Source: JBFGFX01 sp965232455
GTDB lineage: Bacteria; Pseudomonadota; Gammaproteobacteria; Steroidobacterales; Woeseiaceae
Length of the DNA: 64,000 nt
NCBI GenBank assembly: GCA_965232455.1
Contig: OZ246981.1
Location: 992,001 to 1,056,000, forward strand
Reading direction: 5' to 3'
Positions 8,386-17,258 of the stretch are shown one piece after another (within the stretch, counting starts at the first letter, position 1; each line of letters begins with the position of its first letter). Under the pieces are notes generated by a model. That model was not told where the DNA came from. It did not search any database and was given only the letters and a program-made list of their open reading frames with translations. The position numbers and the translations under genes are program-made.

Positions 8386-10413
8386 ATGCTCAGCACCTCG
8401 TACGCAAAGTCCCGTTGCGTGACCTTCTTGTTGGTCGTGTTGCCGGCGATCTGCATCGCGACTGCCAGTGCGCAGCAGGTCACCCGTCATGAGTTCCTTA
8501 CCGTTGGTGAAAAGTCGGGGGAGCAGGTCGTCACCCGCGCGGCGGATGGAAGTCTGACAATTCACTTCAAATTCAACGATCGTGGTCGCGGTCCCGACAC
8601 TGTGACCCGTTTCACCCTGGACGATCGCGGCCTTCCGGCGATGATATCGATCAGCGGGGTGAACTACGCGAAAGGCGAGATTCAGGAAACGTATTCGCGC
8701 AGGGGCCGCGCAAGTACGTGGGAGTCAGACATCGAACGGGGATCGAGTGATCAGGCTGACGTCAGCTTCTTCTGGCCGGCGAATGCGCCGCCCGAGTTCA
8801 TGGCCGTGCTGGCGCGCGCCCTGCTGCGCGATGAGGACGGACAGGTCCCGTTGTTACCGAACGGCGCCGCTCGCGTCGAAACGCTGGACGAGCAAACGGT
8901 CACCAACGGGGGCGGGGAGGAAAGGCGCATAACGCTGCATGCGATCCACGGACTGGGTGACAGTCCAAACTACGTTTGGCTCGATTCCGAGTCGAACCTG
9001 TTCGGCGTGGATTACGGTTGGTTCGCCATTACGCCCGAAGGATGGGCGGAAAGTTTTCAGGTCATGAAACAAGTTCAGGAGGCGGACGAAGGCGGACGCC
9101 TGATCGAAGCGAGCGCCCGCCTGCAAACCAAACTCAGCGACCTGGTGGCGTTCACCAACGTCGATCTTTTTGACAGCCTCAACGGGACGTTGGCAAAAGA
9201 CAAAACGGTTTACGTTATGGATGGCGTGATTACGTCAGTGGTCAACGCCGTGGACCCGGTTTCCAGGAATGCGCGGGTGATCGACGGGTCGGGCAAGACG
9301 ATGATACCCGGACTTTGGGATATGCATGCCCACGTCTCGCCGTCCAATTACTTCAACTACCTGGCGCTGGGCATTACCAACGTGCGCGACATGGCCAATG
9401 ATCCCGAGTTCATTATCAAGACGCGCCGGGACATTCGATCCGGCGCACTGGCCGGGCCGGATATTCATGCGCTGGGGTTTATCGACAAGGACACGGAGTA
9501 TGCGGCGCCGACCGGTATGCTGGCGGAAACGTTGGAAGAGGCAATCAGCTTCGTCGATTATTATGCGCGCCACGGGTTCGTCGGAATCAAGCTCTATAGC
9601 TCAATCGAACCCGGGTGGGTGGCGCCGATTGCGGACCATGCGCACGCACTTGGCCTGACTGTCCAGGGGCACGTTCCCGCTTACATGCTGGCGACAGACG
9701 CCATCAACGACGGCTTTGACGAGCTTACTCATGTCAACATGGCGATGCTGGACCTATTGAACGCCGATGACGTAGATACCCGTACGCCGCTGCGTTTTAC
9801 CGTGCCGGGGTCCCAGGGCGGCGGCATCGACGTTGACGGCGCCGCGATGGATGATCTCGTCAACCTGATGAACGCGAAGGGCACGGCCATAGATCCGACG
9901 CTGGGCATATTTCTCGACATGTTCCTGAATGAGCCCGGGAAGTTCCTGGTGTCGCATGCGGCCACCGCTGACCATTATCCGCCCGGGGTCAGACGGGCTT
10001 CGCTGGCGTCGCGCGGCAGGAACCATGGCGACGAAACAAACTATGCCAGAGCGGCCGAAACGGCGCGAACCATGGTGAAACGGTTCTTCGACGAGGGAAT
10101 TACGGTTTTGGCCGGCACCGACAATGCCCCTTGGGGTTTCGCCTTGTTGTACGAACTTCAGGCCTATGTCGATGCCGGAATACCCGAATCGGAAGTATTG
10201 CGGATGGCGACCATTACAGCGGCCCGCCATATGGGCTTCGACCAGAGTCTGGGCTCCGTCACACCCGGGAAGCGAGCGCATTTCGTTCTCGTAGACGGCA
10301 ATCCGCTGGATGATATAGGCGCGCTTGTGCGCGCGCGCATTGTGGTGAAGGACCAGTTAATGTACTCGACGGCGGACTTGCTGCGCGAGCAGGGGTACTC
10401 GCCTTTTGAGTGA
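8386..10413 (+). CDS. Secreted amidohydrolase-family protein
   Basis: The 675-residue protein has a signal peptide (MLSTSYAKSRC..., cleavage after ASA near residue 30), so it acts in the periplasm or outside. An N-terminal beta-rich region of about 250 residues precedes an amidohydrolase (imidazolonepropionase/prolidase-like) barrel. The metal-binding H314-x-H316 motif lies in GLWDMHAHVS, the barrel continues through GVTN-like ALGITNVRDMA, and the late catalytic Asp is D579 in GTDNAPWG. The C-terminal SVTPGKRAHFVLVDGNPL closes the small beta domain. The family hydrolyses amide or related bonds such as dipeptides; the exact substrate is not visible. The ATG follows AGGGAGG at the right distance. 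It is followed by an inverted repeat and a dehydrogenase gene. Confidence 0.88.
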   Translation: MLSTSYAKSRCVTFLLVVLPAICIATASAQQVTRHEFLTVGEKSGEQVVTRAADGSLTIHFKFNDRGRGPDTVTRFTLDDRGLPAMISISGVNYAKGEIQETYSRRGRASTWESDIERGSSDQADVSFFWPANAPPEFMAVLARALLRDEDGQVPLLPNGAARVETLDEQTVTNGGGEERRITLHAIHGLGDSPNYVWLDSESNLFGVDYGWFAITPEGWAESFQVMKQVQEADEGGRLIEASARLQTKLSDLVAFTNVDLFDSLNGTLAKDKTVYVMDGVITSVVNAVDPVSRNARVIDGSGKTMIPGLWDMHAHVSPSNYFNYLALGITNVRDMANDPEFIIKTRRDIRSGALAGPDIHALGFIDKDTEYAAPTGMLAETLEEAISFVDYYARHGFVGIKLYSSIEPGWVAPIADHAHALGLTVQGHVPAYMLATDAINDGFDELTHVNMAMLDLLNADDVDTRTPLRFTVPGSQGGGIDVDGAAMDDLVNLMNAKGTAIDPTLGIFLDMFLNEPGKFLVSHAATADHYPPGVRRASLASRGRNHGDETNYARAAETARTMVKRFFDEGITVLAGTDNAPWGFALLYELQAYVDAGIPESEVLRMATITAARHMGFDQSLGSVTPGKRAHFVLVDGNPLDDIGALVRARIVVKDQLMYSTADLLREQGYSPFE

Positions 10414-10480
10414 AGTTCACCTGACGGCCGCCTGTCGGCCTGAAAACGGCTGCGCCCGGATAGCGGACGGCCGCGTCGAT

Positions 10481-10508
10481 TCAGCCTGTTGAGCACGTTA
10501 CAGGCTGA
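10481..10508. repeat. Inverted repeat between amidohydrolase and sugar dehydrogenase genes
   Basis: Perfect 9-bp arms TCAGCCTGT (10481-10489) and ACAGGCTGA (10500-10508) are separated by 10 bp. The repeat lies 37 bp before the next ATG. There is no T-tract, so it may be an operator or an mRNA hairpin rather than a terminator. Confidence 0.5.
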
Positions 10509-10544
10509 TCCGACTCCGCAATGGAATAGCACGGGAGATTGCGA

Positions 10545-11753
10545 ATGCTGCGCCTGATTATTACTGCACTCGTTATCGTCGGGAGTTCGGCCTGCTCGGT
10601 TGAGTCCAGGGACGGTCATACCGGCTCGTTGTCGCTTACGCAAACGGTGATCGTCGATGGTCTCAGGAGTCCCTGGGGTATTGCATTCATCAACGAAACC
10701 GAAGCCCTGATCACCGAGAAGGAAGGTGGGCTCGTGCTCGCGAACCTCGATCGCGGCGAGGTTACGATGATCGCCGGCTTGCCTGACGATCTTGTCGACG
10801 ACATCAGGAGCGAGGTCCGGTTCGATAATGGCGGACTGTTTGACGTCGTGCTCGATCCCAAGTACCCGGAGGAATCGTGGGTTTATCTTTCCTATGCGGC
10901 CAGGTCGGATGTCGGCCGAACCACGAAGGTCATCCGAGCAAAGCTCTCCGGCGAAACGCTCTCCGACCACGAGACCCTTCTGATCGCGGAGCCGTACACG
11001 GACAAAGAGTTTTTCCACTATGGCGGCGGAATGGCGTTTGGTGCGGACGGTAAGCTCTACGTCACCGTTGGCGAGCGCCTCTACAACGAGATTGACGGGC
11101 CGGACCTACCGATCGCTCAGGACGTCAGCGACCGCCGCGGGAAAATCTACAGGCTCAATCCTGACGGCTCGGAGCCGGCGGACAATCCTGATTTCGGTCC
11201 CGAGGCGCCGCCCGGCCTGTATGCGCTTGGCATTCGAGCCGCTCAAGGGATCACGTTCCGCCCCGGCGCCGGCGAAATCTGGTTTTCGGAACACGGAAGC
11301 AGCCAAGGCGACGAAATCAACCGCCTGGAGGCCGGGGCGAACTACGGGTGGCCTGTTGTGACGACAGGCGGATATCGCGACGACAGTTATCGGCCTCCGG
11401 CTCTTTCGGATCGGCGCTTCACGGACCCGATATGGTACTGGGGGCAGACTGTCGCGCCGACAGGTCTCGTATTCTACGCCGGCTCCGAGTTCCCGGAGTG
11501 GCGCGGCGACCTCTTTGTCTCGGGGCTGTCGCGCGGCAGCCTTTGGCGGTTCAACTTTGAGGGCGAGACGATCGTCAGTGTCGAAGAGCTATTCGTCAAT
11601 GAGCGCGTCCGTTCGCGACAGGTTGCGGTGAGCCCGGGCGGGAGGCTCTATATGCTGACCGACACGCTGCTCAGCCCCGGAGAAGACGGCAGTCTGGAAT
11701 ACACCGGCGAACCCGGTGGCCAGCTGTTGCGGATCTCCAGAGGAGTCGACTGA
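10545..11753 (+). CDS. PQQ-dependent aldose sugar dehydrogenase-like lipoprotein
   Basis: The 402-residue beta-propeller protein belongs to the soluble glucose dehydrogenase/aldose sugar dehydrogenase (YliI-like) family. Motifs include LRSPWGIAFINETEALITEKEG, DGGLFDVVLDP-like NGGLFDVVLDPKYP, HYGGGMAFGADGKLYVTVGE, QDVSDRRGKIYRLNPDG, and WFSEHGSSQGDEINRLEAGANYGWP, which contains the conserved HG..GDE segment. A lipobox (GSSAC, Cys about residue 17) suggests lipidation at the periplasmic face. The expected role is PQQ-dependent oxidation of aldoses. ATG 10545 is preceded by GGGAG; an in-frame TTG 6 bp upstream is less likely. It may be cotranscribed with the upstream amidohydrolase across a 131-bp gap. 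Confidence 0.87.
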   Translation: MLRLIITALVIVGSSACSVESRDGHTGSLSLTQTVIVDGLRSPWGIAFINETEALITEKEGGLVLANLDRGEVTMIAGLPDDLVDDIRSEVRFDNGGLFDVVLDPKYPEESWVYLSYAARSDVGRTTKVIRAKLSGETLSDHETLLIAEPYTDKEFFHYGGGMAFGADGKLYVTVGERLYNEIDGPDLPIAQDVSDRRGKIYRLNPDGSEPADNPDFGPEAPPGLYALGIRAAQGITFRPGAGEIWFSEHGSSQGDEINRLEAGANYGWPVVTTGGYRDDSYRPPALSDRRFTDPIWYWGQTVAPTGLVFYAGSEFPEWRGDLFVSGLSRGSLWRFNFEGETIVSVEELFVNERVRSRQVAVSPGGRLYMLTDTLLSPGEDGSLEYTGEPGGQLLRISRGVD

Positions 11754-11793
11754 ATACAGAGGCGAGGACCGCAAGCGACCACGACAGAGTTTT

Positions 11794-11850
11794 CCACATC
11801 CAACCGAGTTCTTTCATGTGATGTCACGGGTCGATACATGTTAGAAGCAT
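11794..11850 (-). pseudogene. Internally deleted relic of an NTF2-like gene
   Basis: On the minus strand this stretch matches two separate parts of the intact NTF2-like locus (5203-5622). One part is the 5' flank, with TATGCTTCTAA, GTATC and ACCC in the same order as just upstream of the intact GTG. The other is the last codons, ATGAAAGAACTCGGTTGGAT, encoding MKELGWM. The body of the gene is missing. It reads as a duplicated copy reduced by internal deletion. The match is short and was aligned by eye. Confidence 0.5.
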
Positions 11851-11967
11851 ATTTTCCAATTCGATGCCCGCAATGGTGAAGATAGTCCCAGTCCGCTATG
11901 ACACAATCGTGATTGCCACCGAGCAAGACAGGCTGACGGCGTGGCAACAACGCGAGGGACAATCTGG

Positions 11968-12468
11968 ATGAATTGGGAAGCCATTGGTGCGATCGGCGAG
12001 ACTCTTGGGGCTGTCGGCGTGATTGCGACACTCGCATACCTGGCGGTGCAGATCCGCCATAGCAATCGCGACGCTGAAGACGCTTCCTTCAACAACACCC
12101 TGGCGCTTGCCATCTCGACGTTTCACGAGATGATTGAAGGTGACAATGGTGACGTGATCATGGATGGTCTGCTCAATTACGAAGAATTGACGGGTCGCAA
12201 AAAACTGGTTTTCGACAATGTGATGTATTCGTGGTTTACCGTGATAGCGTTGGCGCTTTTCCTGAAGGAAAGGGATCTCGTAGACGAAGAGAGCGCGGAA
12301 AACATAGGCTACATCCTCCGCACCAGAGTATTCCCGTACAGCGGCATTCACTCGTGGTGGTCTGAATCCAAAGACCTGTTTCGGTCCGAGGCCAGGCGAT
12401 GGTTCGAGCAGGAAATGGCCAAGGCCGATATGGAATCGGATTTTTACGGCATCAAGAGCGGTGTCTGA
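11968..12468 (+). CDS. Membrane-anchored hypothetical protein (MNWEAIGAIGE type)
   Basis: A 166-residue protein with one N-terminal transmembrane helix (residues about 3-27, AIGAIGETLGAVGVIATLAYLAVQI). A charged cytoplasmic or periplasmic region follows, rich in Asp, Glu and aromatic residues. Proteins beginning MNWEAIGAIGE with this single helix are common in marine Gammaproteobacteria but have no assigned function. ATG 11968 begins exactly at the conserved motif and has GAGGGAC upstream; the GTG at 11941 adds nine unrelated residues. An 8-bp inverted repeat (12471-12478 with 12494-12501) follows the stop codon. No neighbour suggests a role. Confidence 0.7.
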   Translation: MNWEAIGAIGETLGAVGVIATLAYLAVQIRHSNRDAEDASFNNTLALAISTFHEMIEGDNGDVIMDGLLNYEELTGRKKLVFDNVMYSWFTVIALALFLKERDLVDEESAENIGYILRTRVFPYSGIHSWWSESKDLFRSEARRWFEQEMAKADMESDFYGIKSGV

Positions 12469-12470
12469 CC

Positions 12471-12501
12471 GCCGGCGGATTTTGGCCCTATTGCCGCCGG
12501 C
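12471..12501 (+). other. Stem-loop downstream of the MNWEAIGAIGE-type gene
   Basis: GCCGGCGG (12471-12478) pairs perfectly with CCGCCGGC (12494-12501) around a 15-nt loop, starting 3 bp after the stop codon. There is no T-run, so it would at best be a weak terminator or a 3'-end stabilising hairpin. Confidence 0.4.
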
Positions 12502-12632
12502 TGTCTGCGGCCGCCAGCCGGGCGGTTTGACCAATAATGGAGCTTGTTACCGAATCCCGGACGATGAAAATGGCGCCATGTGATGCCTTGAAGACTCTGG
12601 ATTGATCGTGGGCCGGTTTTTGACGAAAGGGC

Positions 12633-13080
12633 CTATTGGTGCAGGCTGCGAGTGGTCTTGTCGATTGTTGAACGCTCACAGTACATCTTGAGGCCCGCGT
12701 TCTCCCGTTCTACCGACTGCTGGATCTGCCGGCGAAGAAGTGGCCAAAGGAGTAGAGCCAGTCCACCGGTGACCTCTACTTCCAGGCGGCTTCGCGAGTT
12801 CGCGCCCGTCTTTTCGATGATGTGGGTCGCGATCATCGGCACGCTCCGGATACGGCTCTTCCAGACGAAACGTCGGTCCGGATCGAACCCCGACACGGTC
12901 CATACCGCCGCCGGCAATCCGGTCTGCCTGATCAGAGCCCAGAGTCATCTCCCGGGATTAGCGTGTCGCGGACGACGATGTGTACAGGAACCCATCGGCA
13001 CAGCTGATCGACCGTCCAGTCCGTCGTCGTCCGCTGCCCGGCGAAGCACCGGCGCCTTCGATTCGCACAAAGTGTTTCCT
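12633..13080 (-). pseudogene. Frameshifted SRPBCC (polyketide cyclase/START-like) pseudogene
   Basis: The C-terminal two thirds of an SRPBCC-fold protein can be read on the minus strand below 12935. Recognisable pieces are WTVSGFDPDRRFVWKSR, ATHIIEKTG, RLEVEVTGGLALLLWPLLRR and VERENAGLK, all in the order expected for the family. There is no start codon. The frame is stopped by TGA just upstream, while a neighbouring frame continues the homology with a segment reading DWTVDQLCRWVPVH. At least one frameshift is therefore needed to join them. The rest of the 717-bp gap between the 11968 and 13186 genes holds only this relic, a stem-loop and the promoter region of the next gene. A sequencing frameshift is the alternative explanation. 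Confidence 0.55.
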
Positions 13081-13185
13081 TTGAAACTTTACGGATTCGT
13101 TACGGATTTGTGATTTTTCGACCGCACGTACACGCCACACTCGCTCCGCAGTTTGAATTTCTTTCAATAACCAAGGAGGTTAATT

Positions 13186-13920
13186 GTGATACGCAGGTTT
13201 TTTTCAAAAGCGGTTCTGGGATCGGTGTCCGTATTGTGGGCCGTCAACAGTTATGCCGTCAGCCCGGGCGTTTATGACGTTGCCGAGCTCGCGGGCGACT
13301 TTCAATTGACGGTTGCGCTGGACGGTACGTTTTCCACGACTTCCGACTTTCTCGTGTCCAACGGTCTTGCCAATGGTAACGTCAGGGACCTGGGTAACGG
13401 CGCCGTGGAATTCAGCGACGAAGAGGATTCTCTGCTGTTTCGTAACTTCGGGTTCTTCTTCGGCTCGGACGACATCCAACTGGTGAATACGTCTCAATTC
13501 GGCTCTCGTCCCGCCGTGTTGAACCTGGTCCAGGTCGGAGAGGCTCCCGCGTTTCTGCCGCAGATCGAGGACGTTATCGTCGGTACCTGGAACGTTACTT
13601 ATACGGTCCCACGCAATCGCAACAACCCGGTCCTCACCAGGATCATCCAGGGGTTCATCACCTTCAATACCGACGGTACCTACGAAACCGATCTGGAACC
13701 GTTTCAGTCGGTCGGCCAGAGCTACGCGATCGAGGGCGACACGCTCAACTTGATACGCAGTTTTCGCGTCAGCGCGCAGGGTATTCCGGTAGGCACGCGC
13801 AGCAATACGTTCGACCTGCATCTGGGCACCGTCACGGAAAACAGCATTGAAGTGCTGAGAACCGACGGCGGTTTCTTCAGGCGCGGTAGCCGGCTGTTCG
13901 GCGCCAGCTTCACGCGCTAG
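13186..13920 (+). CDS. Secreted hypothetical protein
   Basis: A 244-residue protein with a Sec signal peptide (MIRRFFSKAVLGSVSVLWAVNSYA, cleavage after residue about 24). The mature part is predicted mainly beta-stranded, with a repeated lipocalin-like pattern such as VGTWNVTYTVP, GFITFNTDGTYETD and YAIEGDTLNLI, which resembles small calycin or META-type extracellular domains. I do not recognise a named family. The start is GTG 13186 with an excellent Shine-Dalgarno, AAGGAGG, 7 bp upstream. It is monocistronic and followed by a strong terminator (13955-13985). Confidence 0.8.
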   Translation: MIRRFFSKAVLGSVSVLWAVNSYAVSPGVYDVAELAGDFQLTVALDGTFSTTSDFLVSNGLANGNVRDLGNGAVEFSDEEDSLLFRNFGFFFGSDDIQLVNTSQFGSRPAVLNLVQVGEAPAFLPQIEDVIVGTWNVTYTVPRNRNNPVLTRIIQGFITFNTDGTYETDLEPFQSVGQSYAIEGDTLNLIRSFRVSAQGIPVGTRSNTFDLHLGTVTENSIEVLRTDGGFFRRGSRLFGASFTR

Positions 13921-13954
13921 CGTGATGAGGCACTAGTACAAAGTCCTGCCCGGG

Positions 13955-13985
13955 AACGGGAGCTGTCCGGGACAGCTCCCGTTTT
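13955..13985 (+). terminator. Rho-independent terminator
   Basis: AACGGGAGCTGTCC (13955-13968) pairs with GGACAGCTCCCGTT (13970-13983) and ends in TTTT. It lies 35 bp after the secreted hypothetical gene and could also serve the opposing SDR gene, whose stop codon is at 14028. Confidence 0.85.
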
Positions 13986-14027
13986 CCGGCCTTCTTTGAT
14001 TGAGCGCCATCTTCGTGGTGTCCCGAG

Positions 14028-14786
14028 CTAGATGTTCTGTCCCCCCGATACCTCGATGCGCTGCGCCGTCATCCACCGGTTGTCCGCGGCGAGCAAGCTC
14101 GCAATGGCGCCGCCGATGTCGTCCGGCAGGCCGGCACGGCCCATCGCCGTCGTCGAAGCGATCATTCGGTTCAGTTCGGGATCGTCGCGTACGGCGCCGC
14201 CGCCGAAGTCCGTCTCGATCGCGCCCGGCGCCACCGTATTCACCGCGATGCCGCGGGGGCCGAGTTCCTTCGCGAGATAGCGAGTCAATACCTCGACCGC
14301 ACCTTTCATGCTGGCATAGGCTGCGTAACCCGGAAGCGCGAAGCGCGCGAGTCCGGAAGAGATGTTGACGATGCGTCCGCCGTCTTCGATCATCGGCAAT
14401 AGCCGCTGCGTGAGAAAGAAAACGCCTTTCAGATGGACGGCGACGAGCGCGTCGAATTCCGCCTCGGTGGTTTCCTCGAAGCTCTTATGAACACCGTTGC
14501 CCGCGTTGTTGACCAGGTAGTCGAACGTGCGCCGGCCCCAGGCTCGCTCTAGCGTCGCCGCAACTCGTTCGGCAAACTCCCCAAAGTCCGGCGTTGCCCC
14601 GGTGTCGAGCTGTAATGCAGTGGCCCGACGGCCGAGCCACTCGATTTCCTCGACGACGGCGTCCGCCTCGGTTTGACGGCTGTGGTAGGTCAGGATTACG
14701 TCGACGCCGTTCTTGGCCAGGTGTAACGCGGTGCTGCGGCCCAGGCCGCGGCTGCCGCCGGTGATCAGTGCAATTTTGGGGTCCAT
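14028..14786 (-). CDS. Short-chain dehydrogenase/reductase (SDR)
   Basis: A 252-residue classical SDR with the TGGSRGLG nucleotide-binding motif, NNAGNG, the catalytic Ser in VNISSGLA, the YASMK catalytic Tyr/Lys pair, and the C-terminal RIEVSGGQNI that matches the DGG..I ending of FabG-like SDRs. It is expected to reduce or oxidise a carbonyl/alcohol substrate with NAD(P)H; the specificity is not deducible. ATG 14786 has GGAGA at the proper distance; ATG 14798 would add four residues without a Shine-Dalgarno. It is transcribed divergently from an AraC regulator gene, a very common arrangement in which the regulator controls the SDR. Confidence 0.9.
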   Translation of the reverse strand: MDPKIALITGGSRGLGRSTALHLAKNGVDVILTYHSRQTEADAVVEEIEWLGRRATALQLDTGATPDFGEFAERVAATLERAWGRRTFDYLVNNAGNGVHKSFEETTEAEFDALVAVHLKGVFFLTQRLLPMIEDGGRIVNISSGLARFALPGYAAYASMKGAVEVLTRYLAKELGPRGIAVNTVAPGAIETDFGGGAVRDDPELNRMIASTTAMGRAGLPDDIGGAIASLLAADNRWMTAQRIEVSGGQNI

Positions 14787-14950
14787 GGTCGTCTCCATAG
14801 GTTGGGATGACGACAAGTTAGGGCAGCGGACCCGGCGTGTCCTGCCAGTTGCTCCAGTTGTTCTGCCCAATTCTCCAGACTGCCGTTATTTTGGGTGACC
14901 GGTGCTCCGGTGCGCTGTAGATTCTGCCTCAGGAAACTACGGAGGCGTGG

Positions 14951-15829
14951 ATGCCATTCACCGATCTCATTTCGCGCGTCTGTCGCTATGCCGACACGCA
15001 CGATGCCCCGGAGACCCCGTACGAGACGCCGGTCGACGGCTTCACGCTGGTTCGTTGCAAACGGCCCACACCGATCGAGTCGAGTCTGTACCGGCCGCTT
15101 CTGTGCGTCGTTCTCCAGGGCTGCAAAGAATCGGCCCTGGGCCGGCAGCGGGTGAGGTTTGGAGCCGGTCAGTCGCTCATCGTCAGTCTTGACCTGCCGA
15201 CGGTCTCCCGGATCACCGAGGCGAGCGAGCGCACACCGTATGTGGCGCTTGCGCTGGAAATCGATATCGGCATCCTTCGTAGCCTCAACGAGGAAGTGGA
15301 TCAGTCGGGTATTGCAGGGGAGAAGGCCAGAGCAATCGCCACAGGGACGGCGGACGAAAGCTTGATCGCTGCGATGGGAAGGCTGTTCGATCTGGTTGAC
15401 AGGCCACTGGAGCGGAAGGTGCTGTCGCCGCTAATCGCGCGCGAGATCCACTTTCGCGCGCTGTTCGCCGGGCACGGCGAAATGCTGCGACGGCTGTCGC
15501 GCTACGACAGCCACGCGAGTCGCATTGCGCGCGCGATCGCTCATATTCGCAGGAGTTTCCCGGCCCCGGTGAGTATTCCCGAACTGGCCCGCACGGCCGG
15601 GATGAGTCCGTCCAGTTTTCACGAACACTTCAAGGCGGCGACGGCGAGCACGCCGCTGCAGTACCAGAAAGAGCTGCGGCTTGCCGAGGCGCGGCAGCAG
15701 CTGATTTACGGGGGCAAGTCCGTCTCGTCGGTGGCCTACGAGGTCGGCTACGAGAGCCCGACTCAATTCAGCCGGGAGTACGCACGCAGATTTGGCAACC
15801 CGCCCAGTGCGGACCTCCCAGGTGCCTGA
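14951..15829 (+). CDS. AraC-family regulator, AraC_N type
   Basis: A 292-residue regulator with the AraC_N sensor domain (LYRPLLCVVLQGCKESALG, then FGAGQSLIVSLDLP) and two C-terminal HTH motifs (SIPELARTAGMSPSSFHEHFKAATASTPLQYQK and VAYEVGYESPTQFSREYARRFG). GGAGG precedes ATG 14951. Divergence from the SDR gene across 164 bp suggests that it controls that SDR. It is a paralogue of the AraC gene at 17259-18200, sharing the same domain order and many sensor-domain residues. Confidence 0.9.
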   Translation: MPFTDLISRVCRYADTHDAPETPYETPVDGFTLVRCKRPTPIESSLYRPLLCVVLQGCKESALGRQRVRFGAGQSLIVSLDLPTVSRITEASERTPYVALALEIDIGILRSLNEEVDQSGIAGEKARAIATGTADESLIAAMGRLFDLVDRPLERKVLSPLIAREIHFRALFAGHGEMLRRLSRYDSHASRIARAIAHIRRSFPAPVSIPELARTAGMSPSSFHEHFKAATASTPLQYQKELRLAEARQQLIYGGKSVSSVAYEVGYESPTQFSREYARRFGNPPSADLPGA

Positions 15830-15896
15830 TGCGCGGCCGGGCCAGGCTGTTCTCTGCCCTTCGGGGCGCCAATGCGTCCGCGCTGACCGATGGCCG

Positions 15897-17126
15897 CTAT
15901 ATCGCCCTGACCGAAAGCAGCTTTGCACGCTGCCGGTCCGCGCGCAGCACGGTGATCCGGTAGCCGTGCCAGGTGATCGAATCGCCGACGGCGGGTATAC
16001 GCTCAAGTGTTTCCGTAAAGAGTCCGCCCACCGTCGAAGCGCTGTCTTCGGGTTCCCACGCGATCCCGAGCTTCGCGGAAAGCTTTCGTAAATCGACCGA
16101 TGCGTGAACGAACAGTGCGCCGTCTTTGCGCTCGATGATGTCCTTGGCCGGCCGATCGCTTTCGTCCTGGATCTCGCCGACGATCTCTTCGAGCACGTCC
16201 TCGAGCGTCACGATCCCCTCGACGCCGCCGTATTCGTCGACGACGATCGCCATGTGACGATGGCTGTCCTGGAACGTCCGCAGCAGTTGGGGCAGCGGCG
16301 AGCTTTCAGGCACGACCAGCGCGTCCTGGTGCAAGGATTCCCAGTCGACGACGACGTCATCGTGCGACAGCAGCCAGTAAAGCAGTTCCTTGACGTGAAT
16401 GACGCCCGCCACGTCGTCGAGTTCTCCGGTCGGCGAGTAGGGGAATCGGCTGTGTCCGGTTTCGCGCACCACGGCCAGCGCATCGTCACGCTTCATCGTG
16501 CCGGCAAGGAACCGGACCTCTTCGCGCGGCAGCATCACGTCATGGGCCCGCAGGTAGCTCAGCTGTGTCGCCCCGACGATCATTCCGGCGGTGCGCCGGC
16601 CGACGACGCCTTCGCTGCGGCCCAGCGACGCCAGCAGCCGAATCTCTTCCGCCGACGTCACGGGGACTTCGGTGTCGCTGCGCAGCGAGCGCGAAACCCG
16701 TTCGCTCAATACGACGAGCGGCCGCAATATCACCGTTAGCCACCGGATACCGTGGGCAACGGTGGGCGCCAGCGTCGAGGCGTACGAAACGCCCAGCGTC
16801 TTCGGAATGATCTCGGTAAACAAAAGCACGACGATCGTGAACAGGATCGAGAACAGCCAAAGCGTGTTCGGGCTGAAAACGTTTGCGTAGCTTGCACCGG
16901 CCACCGCCGCGCCGATCGTATGCGCGGCCGTGTTGAGGATGAGAATCGCAGCGATCGGTACGTCCATGTTCTCCTTGAAGCTCGCGAGCAGCCGCCCGGC
17001 GCGGCGGCCGTCGCGGGCCAGCACTTCGATCTGCGGTCGCGTCACCGACAGCAGGACCGACTCGAAGATCGAGCACAGGAAAGAGACGACGAGTACAACG
17101 CCGATTGCGGTTACAAAGAGCAGCAT
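15897..17126 (-). CDS. CNNM/CBS-domain membrane protein (CorC/TlyC/HlyC family)
   Basis: The 409-residue protein has an N-terminal CNNM (DUF21) domain with three to four hydrophobic segments (about 3-25, 58-80, 88-108, 125-145) and the conserved TEIIPKTLG motif. A CBS pair follows (about 200-330; DVMLPREEV, FQDSHRHMAIVVDEYGGVEGIVTLEDVLEEIVGEI), and then a CorC_HlyC domain at the C terminus. Family members act in Mg2+/Co2+ efflux or Na+-coupled Mg2+ transport in the inner membrane; the older label hemolysin is misleading. ATG 17126 begins directly with the first membrane helix, and AGGTGT is the only Shine-Dalgarno-like sequence near it. There is no obvious operon partner. Confidence 0.88.
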   Translation of the reverse strand: MLLFVTAIGVVLVVSFLCSIFESVLLSVTRPQIEVLARDGRRAGRLLASFKENMDVPIAAILILNTAAHTIGAAVAGASYANVFSPNTLWLFSILFTIVVLLFTEIIPKTLGVSYASTLAPTVAHGIRWLTVILRPLVVLSERVSRSLRSDTEVPVTSAEEIRLLASLGRSEGVVGRRTAGMIVGATQLSYLRAHDVMLPREEVRFLAGTMKRDDALAVVRETGHSRFPYSPTGELDDVAGVIHVKELLYWLLSHDDVVVDWESLHQDALVVPESSPLPQLLRTFQDSHRHMAIVVDEYGGVEGIVTLEDVLEEIVGEIQDESDRPAKDIIERKDGALFVHASVDLRKLSAKLGIAWEPEDSASTVGGLFTETLERIPAVGDSITWHGYRITVLRADRQRAKLLSVRAI

Positions 17127-17258
17127 GACACCTCCGGGTGCGAGATCAGTCGCACAGTGTACTTGTTCGGCGCGCTCCCGGGCGTCGAAGTAACCTGCGC
17201 CGGGCAGCCGGTTCGCGGTGGCTCTGACCGCGATCGGAGACGCGCCGTCCGCCTTTGT

